Origin: Hyalella azteca
Taxonomy: Eukaryota; Arthropoda; Malacostraca; Amphipoda; Hyalellidae
DNA length: 64,000 nt
Direction: 5' to 3'
Assembly (NCBI RefSeq): GCF_000764305.2
Contig: NW_025934950.1
Location: 62,001 to 126,000, forward strand
The translations under genes and the position numbers were made by a program. Below are positions 26,601 through 37,559 of the stretch, in pieces. The notes below the pieces were generated by a model. The model was not told where the DNA came from. It did no database searches and saw only the letters and a list, made by a program, of their open reading frames with translations. Position 1 is the stretch's first letter; every line of letters starts with the position of its first letter.

Positions 26601-27015
26601 AGCAGCAGCAACAGCACAAGCATAGCGAAAGAAACAGCAGTAATATGGCAGCAGCAACAGCACAAGCATAGCGAAAGCAACAGCACAAACATAGCAAAAG
26701 CAACAGCAGTAATATGGCAGCAGCAACAGCACAAGCATAGCGAAAGCAACAGCAGTAATATGGCAGCAGCAACAGCACAAGCATAGCGAAAGCAACAGCA
26801 GTAACATGGCAGCAGCAACAGCAGCAGCAACAGCACAAACATAGCAAAAGCAACAGCAGTAATATGGCAGCAGCAACAGCACAAACATAGCAAAAGCAAC
26901 AGCAGTAATATGGCAGCAGCAACAGCACAAACATAGCGAAAGCAACATCAGTAATATAGCAGCAGCAACAGCACAAACATAGCGAAAGCAACATCAGTAA
27001 TATGGCAGCAGCAAC
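26601..27015. repeat. 46-bp CAG/CAA-rich minisatellite
   Basis: A unit containing TATGGCAGCAGCAACAGCAC recurs, for example at 26713 and 26759 (46 bp apart), with variant and shortened units. Because 46 is not a multiple of three and the minus strand of the unit has no stop codon, all three minus frames stay open and give Leu/Cys/Ala-rich translations that are not genes. Confidence 0.92.
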
Positions 27016-27019
27016 GACA

Positions 27020-30000
27020 ACAATGAGACGCTCGCAGTGACACAAGCAAGTCGTGAGCAGGCGTAGCCAGCTAGTGGCTCATAAATAGCACGAGAATGAT
27101 AGCCAGCACGAGCATTAGGACGTCTGTGTCACACACGACCTCTCCAAACCTGTCCATTTGATCATACGGTTACACCTCATCAACGGCTACCGAAACACAT
27201 CACCAGCGCCTCTCAGTACTACCATCAAATCTGCAACAGCACTCGACAATCGGGGCCGCAGAATTGACGACGCACGCAGTGGGGACTCACACACCTCGTA
27301 ACTCTAGACAGCTACTCGCTCATCTTTTGAAGTTCCTTCATGTCGCGCTCAGCTATCTCTAACATCGGTATGTCATTTCGTCGAGTGCGAGTAAACTACA
27401 GCACGTAAACCTAATTCAGGAAGTAAAGTGAATAATGAAATATTCATGATGCCTAGTGTGTGCGGGCATACAACACCTATAAGCAAATACGAGTTCCCTT
27501 GACAGAAAACTTTTTCTTTTCCAACATCTATTTGCTCGATATAGCAAACATAAATAATTTTTTCGTAGCCGGTATATCCGACGTAGGTACAGTTATAAAA
27601 CCAAATTCAGTGTTGTTATGCGCAACAAACACCATTTCAAGCGGGTTTCATTAAGTTTTCGAATCCGTAAGCATTCAAGATGACGCAGTGCCAAAATTGG
27701 CACACATCAATTTCAGTTTCATCAAAATCTTGAAAGAATGACTACCTCTATCAACAAATAAAACACATAAAAATATCAACACATAAAACATACCCACCAG
27801 TGGCGCTAGAGTCAACTTCCAAGACTGGCCATCAAGAACGACACATTCCCTTTCAAGAAGTGACCAGCATAGCATGATAAAACCTTAGCAGCAAGCAGCG
27901 TCAACGTCAAATTAACCTTAAACGAGTGACTAACACTGCGTGATTCGACATCGACGGTAACTAACATCAACGTCTCATTCTTCTTCAATAAGTGACCAAC
28001 AGCAGCATCGCCGTCTTCCAATGAGTGACGAACATAGTGCGAGTGAGCAGAACAGCGAAGCATCGCAATCACGATTAGAGTAACATCAGCATGGGAGACA
28101 ACGTCTTCAGAAAGCGCCGGCACAAGCAATGTGCGCCAGATTTACGAGTCACGCAGCAGCAGCGGCCACGGAGCGTCTCGTGGGTGTAGTGTTTGCATGG
28201 CAGTCGGAGGTCTTTGTCCAGCCATGTTTGTCCGAGCCTCCGTATGTCTGCAGCAAGTGTCTCAAGTGAGACGAATGATCACAATGAAAGACAAACAATA
28301 TTCTCATCGCGGAAGTCTCACACAATTCAACTGCTCGAATTATTCATCCACAAAATTGGAGAAATGCGCCGTGAGAATGAGTCTTGTCGAAGTCATGAGA
28401 GAGATCATAATTATATAAATAATCATAAATAGTCAACCAACATTAGATAATCATATGATATAAGAATTAAAATGAAAGGCGTGAACTGTGCCTTAATTAG
28501 GAATTTTCTTAGTAGCGGACAAATTGACTTGAAAATTCAACTGTTATTTAATCCAATCGTTGAAGTTCAAAAAAAGTCTTGGCTAGAAATGTTCTCACTC
28601 ATCTCATTTACATTCGCTTATTCCACAAAGGTCGACTCAATGACCGAATTTTAGGCGAGATTGCTGGGAAACGCAATCCCGGAAAAAAGTGCGCCAAAGC
28701 ACTGGATACCGGGAATAAACAAATAAATTTAATCAAATAGACCATGATATGTTGATATGTAATTGATAGCTCTTAGGTCTCGCCAGTCAATTTAAAGGAA
28801 ATAAACAAACGAGAATGAAGCGATGGCAGGCAAAAGGCGATCATGAAGCCACCACGAGAAGAAGGAAGAGGCATTAGGTTATCACTGAGGTATTCGGCGA
28901 CGTCAGATGAAGCGTAAGATATGCTAATTCTAAGTCCCCAAGTCGCGCTTCACATCTTTCCCATTTCGCTCGCAACGCAAACACGAGACAAAAACGACCG
29001 TTTCGGAAGCCCACGACACGCCGGAGAGCTATCGCGCCGCGCTACGCAACCTATTATAGAGCGACGCGCCAAGAACAGCGCACAGATTGAGTATTTCAAT
29101 GATACGCGCCACGCTTTCACGCCCATATACACTGACTATAGAACGCACTAAATAAGCAACACAAAAAACATAACGCCGACGTCCCAGCGACAACACAGGT
29201 CACTAACAAAGCTACAGGGCTTCCAACTTCAAAGAATTTCAGATAAGATCTCTCACACAAATGAAAACTTTGCAAAACAAATTACTTCACCGGAAATCAA
29301 AATTAATCCGGTGCCCGATCTAATCTCGCTAGAGGCCCGAAATTATCTCATATTTAAAACAAACTTTGATTCAATCCATGTAAAATTGCTCACACGCTTA
29401 TATTCCAAACTATTTTATTGAAAGATTTCAAGATTCAAGAACCCTTAGTAGTGAGTAAAACTTCACTCTGCTCAAGGTGAAGCAGGAGGAGGCCACATAG
29501 GTCGAATGAGGCCCGTCACAAACTCATCATTACAAGTCTCGCGGTACCAACGGCAAGTTGCGCTCTTATTGTGATCCATGCCCAGCCACGGAAGCTGGGA
29601 CCCGCGTGTCTAGAGCGGCGTGTGTCTAGTGTGTGGACTGATCCGTCCACTAGTCACGGGCAAACGTGTCACCCGAGATGCGGGCAGAACACGGCCCGAC
29701 ATGACACTGGGCGAAACACGAAACCCGCGACACGATGGGCAACAGCGATAGCTAACCCATGATCGGAACATCGCCTATCCAGAGCTGCTCTTCTGAGCCC
29801 TTTGTTACGTATTCACGCTCGAAAAGCCATGCAGTTGTATTACCGCACCACATCTGACAAACACGACAGGAGTAGGGAAAACTAAATCAACACAGAACAC
29901 AAAAAAAAAAACGAGTTAAAGATTGATCGTTTGGAGACATGGTTTGTGAAAGCTCTTCAAAATTTACACCATTCCGCGCTTCTATTTCACAGTTACACTC

Positions 30001-30330
30001 CTTTTTGCCACAAGCCGCACAATGTGCATTTTTTAATTAAATTACAGATCTTAATTGTATTCCAATGGATAGAAATAATCCGCTTCTAAATGCACGAACA
30101 TATAAAAATGCTTTCTCATCCACCACCACCACTTTATCATGAAAGAAACCATCTTCAACAAAGAAATTTTCCCATTTAAAAATAACTAAAAAATACCAGC
30201 AAATAAACCTTCAATCGATGTGTACTCGTGACAAGTACCAAAGCACCTGCAATTCCCACAGCAAATTCACAATGTACTTCATACATGAAGTACACAATCC
30301 TCGCCCCCGTCAAGTCCCGACATTCTCTCC
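27020..30330. other. No recognisable gene
   Basis: Mixed composition. Weak degenerate repetition of TGACCAACA-like segments at about 27840-28060; moderately GC-rich short frames near 28950-29150 and 29570-29760 are unrecognised. Confidence 0.5.
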
Positions 30331-30331
30331 C

Positions 30332-30352
30332 TCACACACACACGCACACACA
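30332..30352. repeat. (CA)n microsatellite
   Basis: Short CA run with one CG interruption. Confidence 0.9.
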
Positions 30353-30481
30353 GTCCTGTAGCTGGCGTGCTCTTCATTCAATAACACACACTCAAATGCT
30401 CGCCAAAGTTGCTCGGATGACCATCGTAAAGGAGTTATGAGAGGGGAACCTGAGAGGCAAGCAAGCAAACGTTCGCTCCAA

Positions 30482-30562
30482 ATGATGCTACACCTTCTGC
30501 TGGTGGCCTCGGCTTGCTCGTTGCTCAGTCTTATTGCTGTCGCCCGGCCTAATCATCTTTAA
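30482..30562 (+). CDS. 26-codon ORF resembling a signal peptide
   Basis: ATG ATG start and TAA at 30560. The product is almost entirely a hydrophobic leader (MMLHLLLVASACSLLSLIAV) followed by A-R-P-N-H-L and stop; an AVA|RP cleavage site would fit signal peptidase preference. No good splice donor is visible before the stop, so if real it would encode only a leader. It is antisense inside the inferred exd intron 2. Most likely chance, recorded because the leader is so typical. Confidence 0.15.
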   Translation: MMLHLLLVASACSLLSLIAVARPNHL

Positions 30563-31150
30563 CCAATTACATGCAGATTTCCTCGCTCGTTCCGGCGACA
30601 TCTTCGATGAATTCCGATCGCGAGAGTCCATTGAAATTTATTTGCTGATGCTCTTGTCTTAGCAGATATTGATCATTAATAACAAGAATTCGTGCATCTA
30701 GCCAAAAAGTGAAAGTAATGGAACGTCAACGCTTTATATGGAATACATGGGAGTAATCATGTGCTCTACTAAGGACGTTTCTCCCACGTACCGCAGCATC
30801 CCACGTAACTCAGAAGTTAAAGGAACACTTCTTGAACAGCAAAAACACAATACAAATTAATGCGAGATGGCAGCGAATGTTTTTAGTAGCCTGAAGTGTG
30901 GGTGGCTCGACCGCCTCTGCACGGTTTCATGTTGCGTGTTGAAATAAAAATGGACTAATGATATGTACAAAAAAATCGTAAATTTGATTGGAAAACAAAC
31001 AAGTAAAATTAACCAAGTTGTGTCGTAGTTATTCAGCCAGTAAGTCATTACGCAAAGATCAAAGAGCAGTGATCCGTTTGCTAGACTATATAATGATATT
31101 CAAGAGCCGCTACAACGAGCACATTAAATTAGAAGAGTCCTAGAGTATGA

Positions 31151-31166
31151 CCCTCCCTCCCCACCC
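31151..31166 (-). other. G-quadruplex motif on the exd-coding strand
   Basis: The minus strand reads GGGTGGGGAGGGAGGG, four G-tracts with single-nucleotide loops. It would be present in exd pre-mRNA, roughly 700 nt downstream of exon 2. Confidence 0.8.
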
Positions 31167-31667
31167 TTCCTCTCCACGTGGGTAGCACAGGCAGTTTTAA
31201 CGGGCCCATAAACCCGGTCTTAACAGCTCTTCCCCAGGCACACCCATTCACCTCACCAAACACACTCACATACATCTTCTCTCATCAAAATATTCAAGGT
31301 TTCTCATTCGTATCACACTTACATTTAGTAACAAATGAATGAAATGAACAATCTCAGAATCGACACAAGTCACATGGCGACACAAAAAGATCTTTAGTTA
31401 TAAAAAATTGCACGATATTTTTAATTCTATCTAGACAAACTTCAAGACTAAACGCAGAAGTTGTAGTTTAAAATTCGTAAGGACACCATATCAACATATA
31501 TAGTAATTTCATTTGAGATTTTAACACATTTAATAAAAAAAGGCCAAATATGTCAACCCGGTACACCAAGTTTTCTAACAATTCACTCCTAAATATTGGA
31601 ATCATTGTGACTAGTCTCTAAGACCAATCATTACCAAATATATGAATAAATGAAGAGAGACGCTTAC

Positions 31668-31736
31668 CTTTCTCGCTTTCACATGTGCCTTCAAGTCCGA
31701 TATGTAATCGTCCGTAGGTAATGCATCACGTTCCAT
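31668..31736 (-). CDS. Possible first coding exon of an unidentified gene nested in exd intron 2
   Basis: ATG in good context (CAACAATGG) opens 23 codons, starting MERDALPTDDY and ending KAHVKARK, then a near-consensus donor AAAG|GTAAGC in phase 0. An in-frame TGA lies just upstream, so the ATG would be the start. About 85 bp upstream is a TATA box. Two short upstream ATGs in the same frame end at that TGA, which weakens the model. It cannot be an alternative exd exon in frame: exd exon 2 ends in phase 1 and exon 3 would need two leading nucleotides. I do not recognise the peptide and found no second exon. Confidence 0.3.
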
Positions 31737-31818
31737 TGTTGAACATCAATAAGATATCGTCATGTACATAAACTAAGTCTATATCAGAGACACTATTTCA
31801 CATCAACTAGAAGTTTAG

Positions 31819-31826
31819 TTTATATA
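31819..31826 (-). promoter_or_regulatory. TATA box upstream of the nested candidate exon
   Basis: TATATAAA on the minus strand, 83 nt before the ATG at 31736. No strong Initiator is visible 30 nt downstream. In AT-rich DNA such a match is not rare. Confidence 0.25.
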
Positions 31827-31853
31827 GAGATAAAATAAAATATTTGATGGTTA

Positions 31854-31955
<102 letters not shown>

Positions 31956-32032
31956 TCAGTGGCATAAAGGGGCACACATTTTTGTGCGTACAGTTACAGA
32001 TAGCTGATAATTAATGCTTCTACCGATCTATT

Positions 32033-32260
32033 AGAAGAATTTGGAATGAATGGTAGAAGAAATTGGAATGAACGGTAGAAGAAATTGGAATGAATGGTAG
32101 AAGAAATTGGAATGAATGGTAGAAGAAATTGGAGTGAATGGTAGAAGAAATTGGAATGAACGGTAGAAGAAATTGAAATGAATGATAGAAGAAATTGAAA
32201 TCAATGGTAGAAGGAATTGGAATGAATGGTAGGATAAATTGGAATAAATGGTATAAATTA
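32033..32260. repeat. 22-bp tandem repeat, about 10 copies
   Basis: Unit AGAAGAAATTGGAATGAATG+GT repeats every 22 bp from 32033; later copies diverge. The array ends about 100 bp upstream (in transcript order) of the exd exon 2 acceptor. Confidence 0.95.
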
Positions 32261-35200
32261 GCGTGATTTTAAGTAAAAAAATCACCTGCTTGGCAACGCA
32301 ATACTGAAAGTAAACAAACAGTAAATGAATAAACACATTAAGCAAATTATGTTGATCCTCTTGCAGGCACGAGCCCTGGACAATGCGACGAAGCTGATAC
32401 GCGTGCGAGGCAATAAATGATCAAGGACGATACGATACGAGCGCAACATGTCTAATAAGATCAAAAGATCGATTGGACGGAGACGGGCCCAAATAGAACT
32501 AAGTGTCACTTATGAGACCGAGGCAGCCCGGCCTTATTTGATGAATGTTAAATAACAGGAAGAGAGCACAGTGACCTAGTGTCTGCTCTCGATGGAGTTA
32601 GAACACAACGGCAGCGCTGAGAATGGCTTGGGCAGAAGCAGCAGCACCAACACAGTGGCGCTATCGCCTCATTAGACCATCAAAGGCACCTTCCATTGGC
32701 GCCGGGTCGTTAAACAGCCGATCATGGAAGCATGGGACCATCAAATCGCTCTCTGAGCTGTCAAACGCCAATCGAGGCAGCACGAGCATTTTACTGCCAC
32801 TAACTGCTCTATGCGGCGCACACACGCTACAACTTACCGCTGCTGCTGCTGCCTAGCATCGGTCCTTCGCCAGGCCGGTCAGTTGCAATACGCCTCTCGT
32901 TGTAGGCTTGTCTGTGTCTCCTATACTGACAGGCGCGGCTTTAGCCGCAATATGCCTTAATTTAAAGCAACATCTAATACAAGTGAAGCAAGGAGGTCCT
33001 CTTAAAAAATGTAAACTCACTTGGTATTCAATGCCATTCAAATTACGGTGTTTAATAAGTTGTGTGCAAGACAGCAACGGATTTGCATTTGCTTATTTGC
33101 ATGACAACTAAGGATAGGCACACTCCAGACATTTGGATCAGTATGGAGCTCACGTAAAGATGGATATCATCCAAAAAATCGATCGGAAGTTTTCTTCGCC
33201 TTTGCAAAAACGATTGGAAGCGTAGCTCAAATGATCGCTAGAGATCAATAACGATTAATTACAACAGAAACTTGTACCATGAAATCACACAAAGGCTGAA
33301 GTTTGTAGCAAATGAATGACAATGCATGTTAATTATCACCAGCAAGCGCGCAGGACAATCATTGTTCAACAGCCTTCAGGCCGCGCTACATCAATTAATT
33401 AGAATGATAAGTTTGATTGAGCTTGACTCCTCAGTTTGTAAGTCAACACACGTCAACGGAATAAAAAATATTTTTAATGAACAAGCTTCTTAGATGAGGA
33501 CAGAATTACATCTAGGATGGCGAATAAAGCAGGAAAATCAAAGCGTGCCTCTCAAAAGTTAATGTCTACAAAAACATCAATTTAATTGGTCGATCGAAAC
33601 TTGACATGTATCGATACAAATAACAGGATCGCAAACACAGAGAGAGAGATAGAAGAGAGAGAGGCAGGTGATGTGAAACAGTCATGGGACGTCATTGATT
33701 CAATAACAATCAAGCGCAAGCCCATTGGGGAAAATTGAGTACCTAAAACGCCCACCCTAAGCACCACACTTGGGCTGCTCTCATAAAGAAACTCAGCGAT
33801 AAACTCTAACAGATTTTTTACGAGGACCGCTCATTAAATTGCGCATAAACGAATGTGAGGAGCATAGGTAGGCCATACCGCCGATCATAATAGCCATGCA
33901 CAATAGCGATGGTAGGGTGTAGTGCACACATGCGGTTATGCCCTAAACTTGAGGTAGTAGCAGTAAGAGTGATATTATGAGCCTATTGATGGCCAGATAC
34001 AACACTAATAGCACCTATCGCTGCCAGCCACGCACTCATATGCAAAGCAGCACCCAGTGAGCCTCGCCGCTACACCCGCACATGTCCCACGTATGCGATT
34101 CACATAACCTCTTCAGCACACCCATCATGTTAGACGTGACCGCTTAGATTCACGGTTACAAGCTTTTCGTGCATGAAACCGCTTTTCCTTAACTTAACAC
34201 GCGTCTTATGCACCGAAAATTTTGTTATATGGACGATCATGCATTATTATAGATGCTAGTAACTTATTCAGTATATTTGAATAAATACTGGTTTCAGAGT
34301 TCAGACAAAAAGTAACGGAATATTTCAAAAGAATAGATATTTTCTATCAAACAATATAGTTCATTGCGTGAAAAAAAAGATTCCAAAATTATAAAGAATG
34401 CGACTCGACCAGGAACTCGGCGGCCACAATAACAATGCTGAACTTCTCTAACGGATTGCTGTTTCGTTCCCACCGCACCGGACTAACTGAACGGGCTGAT
34501 TCACAAAAATTATACTCTTCACCCGCAGCTTGCAACTCAATGAATTTGATATTCTGTTTGTAATTTGAGTATTAAGTCAGCTTGACGAGTTGATAAATTA
34601 AATAAATCAACCAAACAATCGGGCAGATGTGCGAAGTTATTCACGTTGGTATCAAAGCGAAGTGAACTACATCATGTATTGCATTCAAAGGCAAAAAGTT
34701 GGAATCGGGTTTCAATATGCAATTTTGAAACGAACAGGATAATTGTCAATTATATAATATACATAATATAAATCCGACAATTCTATAAATAATAAGGTAA
34801 ATTAATTTTTCAAATTTTTTATTTCAGAAGTACACCAAAATTGCTCTTTGATTAGAATACACCGTTGCAGTAGAGTCGTCGTTTTTTACCAGAAAAAATT
34901 ATCGATTTGATACGCCGGACTGTCATGTTACATTCCTGGAATAACGTAAACATAAGCTTAGAGTTTTGGCGTCGAAAATTGAAGTTATCATAAACTAAAA
35001 CGCTCAGGTCTACAATAACAAAAACGAGGTTTCAAATGACGTTCGGTCGAAACGTCAGCCAGTTAGCATTCTTTCATTTTCGTAATAAGATGGGGTGTTC
35101 ACTGATTACGTGCCTAGCTTAGCATATCTGCAGTTTCAAGCAAATTTTTATCGCAGAAAAATTTACATAGAAATTTAAAACTAACAACAGAAGTTGGGAT

Positions 35201-36866
35201 ACAGTATGACAATTCTCTTAGCCAATATAAATTGTACACAATTGTTATATATACCTTCCTGTTTGACTATATAACCAATTGTCCACTGATGGTCACTTTC
35301 TTTATGACTTTTTGAAGGAGTATAGTAATAGTTACTGAATCTTGAGACAGGATGGTATATGAGTAAAAGGTTTTTGTCATCTATGAATTTCTAGCATACT
35401 TTTGAGATAAATGGCAAGAAAATAATATTCAGGATGAATTTGTTCCTCCCACTGAGTTGTGCAAAAAATATACAGATAGAACTTTTGCTACAACGAAATT
35501 TGTGTAATTACTTAAACAGGGAAAGGCGGAAGGCTCAAATATTTCTTGTATATGTGAAATATTTGGATTTTAGTTTCTATGAAGATTTAAGATTATTAGG
35601 AATGATTAATGTAGAATTGACCCTACCAGTAAGAGAGTAGAATTAAAGTTAGCCACTTGAAGTCAAGTCTTGATAACAAGCACAGTTACCATGAAGAAAA
35701 TAAAATGACAAAAGATAAGAGTGTCAGGTTAAGAGGAGAGAGTGAGAGATAGAATAAAGTCAAGTGCTCACCTAGCACATACATTACTGATAACAATCTA
35801 GTAAGGTGAGAAGGATGAATTAACTAGGTATCAGTGCACAGTATCTATTACAGACCTACTCTTTTGGCTAATATTCAAATATCCTCTGAGAAAACACAAT
35901 TGTGATTTAGTACAGTGAAATGACAAGATGAATATGGAAAAGAGGTCCAGGCAGCTTGAACCTGATTGCTGTAGACATGCAATCAAGGGAATTTAGGCAG
36001 CATGACTTGTTCATTTTAGTTAGGAAATTTTTGTCTAAAGTTATCAATGATAAAAATATTAATCATAATACAATTTTTGTTTCAAAAAGAAATGTAAAAA
36101 TTTTTGTTTCAAAAAGATATGTAAAGGTAAGTTTCAAACTAAAATAATTTTAAATGCTCAGCTCATATTTTTGTAAATTTATAATGGATCAGTTATTGCA
36201 AAATTTAATGCAACTTAACAGAAATAAAGAACAAAAACATTACCAAAATGAAGCAATGTAGACTAAAAGAAATGTTATAGAAGCATTTTGAATATTTAAT
36301 ATAAATTATGGAACATTATACTAAAAATATGAAATAAATAATAAATAGGTATTGATATGAAACATGATATACTAAAATGAATGAAATACTCACTAAATTA
36401 TGAAAAGAAAGGTACAAATATCAATGCTAATCAGAAAAATCATGGCAAACATTTTACAGATGTTTATGACTCCTGAAAGAGGAGCAGCTGGCTGGTTGCA
36501 CACACAAATGACTGACCTCCTGGCTCCTGCCAGAGTTGCAGCTTCAAATATTCTTTCTATTTAGGCTTACCATGGCTAATAATCTATTATTCTCAAAATT
36601 ACTATAAATTGTACTGTTTCAGCAGAGAAAAGAGATTAAAAGATAGGCAATAATTTATAATACAGAACAGAAATAAATGTTATAATTTGATTCATCAATT
36701 ATAAATTATTTAGGATTATATTTAGAAACAAATAGGTAGGCTATGAACAAGTCAGATTACATAAAAATTATATCCAAGGATGCAGCCACAAAATTTTTGT
36801 GCATAACTTAATACTGACAACTTTATTACATTTTTACATATTTAAGGCCAAAGATAAAACTTGCAG

Positions 36867-36876
36867 TGATTGACAG
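36867..36876 (+). promoter_or_regulatory. PBC-MEIS/PREP composite site
   Basis: TGATTGACAG, an exact match to the established composite site bound by Pbx/Exd with Meis/Prep/Homothorax. It lies 152 bp inside exd intron 1, about 560 bp downstream of the inferred start site, so autoregulation is possible. Function is inferred from the motif only. Confidence 0.45.
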
Positions 36877-37027
36877 AAATAGCAATATATAGCAAAAAAG
36901 CCAGAGCAATGAAATACATTCCACTCATCAATGGAAGAGAATACGTGTAAATTACGCTATGCCGCCCGCACCGCGAGGCATGCTTTGAACCCAAGTCAAC
37001 GGGCGCGAATACTTCTTAGGATCTTAC

Positions 37028-37248
37028 CTGGCTTGCGCTTCGTCCAGAGATTGGTCCGTTATATTCATAATCTGTTCAAGTATGGTGTTGATATCTTGCT
37101 TGCGAACACCATCATTGGAGGAATCATTGACAGATGGATTGTTACCCGAGCTGGGATCAACAGCACCCATTGCTCCATAATGTTGTGGTAGGAGCATACC
37201 AGCGGCAGCGGCGCTAGGGTGCATCATACCCCGGGTCTGCTCATCCAT
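37028..37248 (-). CDS. exd: extradenticle/Pbx, first coding exon
   Basis: Encodes residues 1-73 plus two nucleotides of Arg74 of a TALE homeodomain transcription cofactor that acts in the nucleus with Hox and Meis/Homothorax proteins. Residues 1-48 are a variable, Met/Ala/Ser/Asn-rich leader (MDEQTRGMMHPSAAAAGMLL at the start). From residue 49 the PBC-A domain begins (RKQDINTILEQIMNITDQSL, then DEAQA). The family usually has DIGEILQQIM where this gene has DINTILEQIM. The start at 37248 is supported by an in-frame TAA 48 nt upstream (37297-37299) and by absence of any other ATG in the leader. The donor is CCAG|GTAAGA. The exon sits at the end of a locally CG-richer promoter region. Homeodomain and PBC-B exons are not in view. 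Confidence 0.96.
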
Positions 37249-37435
37249 CGTTCTTTTACTAATAAATTTAAGAGCACTCTCAACACAAACACCACTTTAG
37301 TCTAGTTGTGGAAACACAATATAACTATCACTCGAAGTGATAAGTATCGCGAATACAAGACTGTTTGATGGTAGCCAGGAGAAGTGGCTTAACACACCCC
37401 ACACGTCCAACACAGCCCGTAGGCTACCAGCGACT
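37249..37435 (-). other. exd: exd 5' leader (inferred)
   Basis: 187 nt between the inferred start site and the ATG, with no upstream ATG. A 7-bp hairpin, TATCACT-tcg-AGTGATA as read in the transcript, lies at 37326-37342. Confidence 0.6.
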
Positions 37436-37437
37436 GA
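37402..37437 (-). promoter_or_regulatory. exd: Initiator + DPE core promoter of exd
   Basis: On the minus strand TCAGTC (37437-37432) matches the arthropod Initiator TCAKTY, placing +1 at the A at 37435. Counting from there, +28 to +33 read GGACGT followed by G, an exact match to the downstream promoter element RGWYVT at the exact spacing required. No TATA box precedes it. The start lies 187 nt before the exd ATG, with no ATG between. Confidence 0.75.
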
Positions 37438-37559
37438 CTTGAGGTGAGTTCCGCCACTCGGGCTAAGCTCTGACTTACCCCGAATCTGAGGTAGTTACCC
37501 TAAAACATGCCGCATTCTGCAAAGCCTTACCCCAGACGAACCGAACTTTCAGCCTTTTG

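Noticed and set aside
26562..27045. Leu/Cys-rich minus-strand frames of 101-152 codons
   Set aside because: They are three readings of the same 46-bp repeat, whose length is not a multiple of three.
32031..32345. 104-codon Ser/Phe/Ile repeat protein
   Set aside because: Translation of the 22-bp array.
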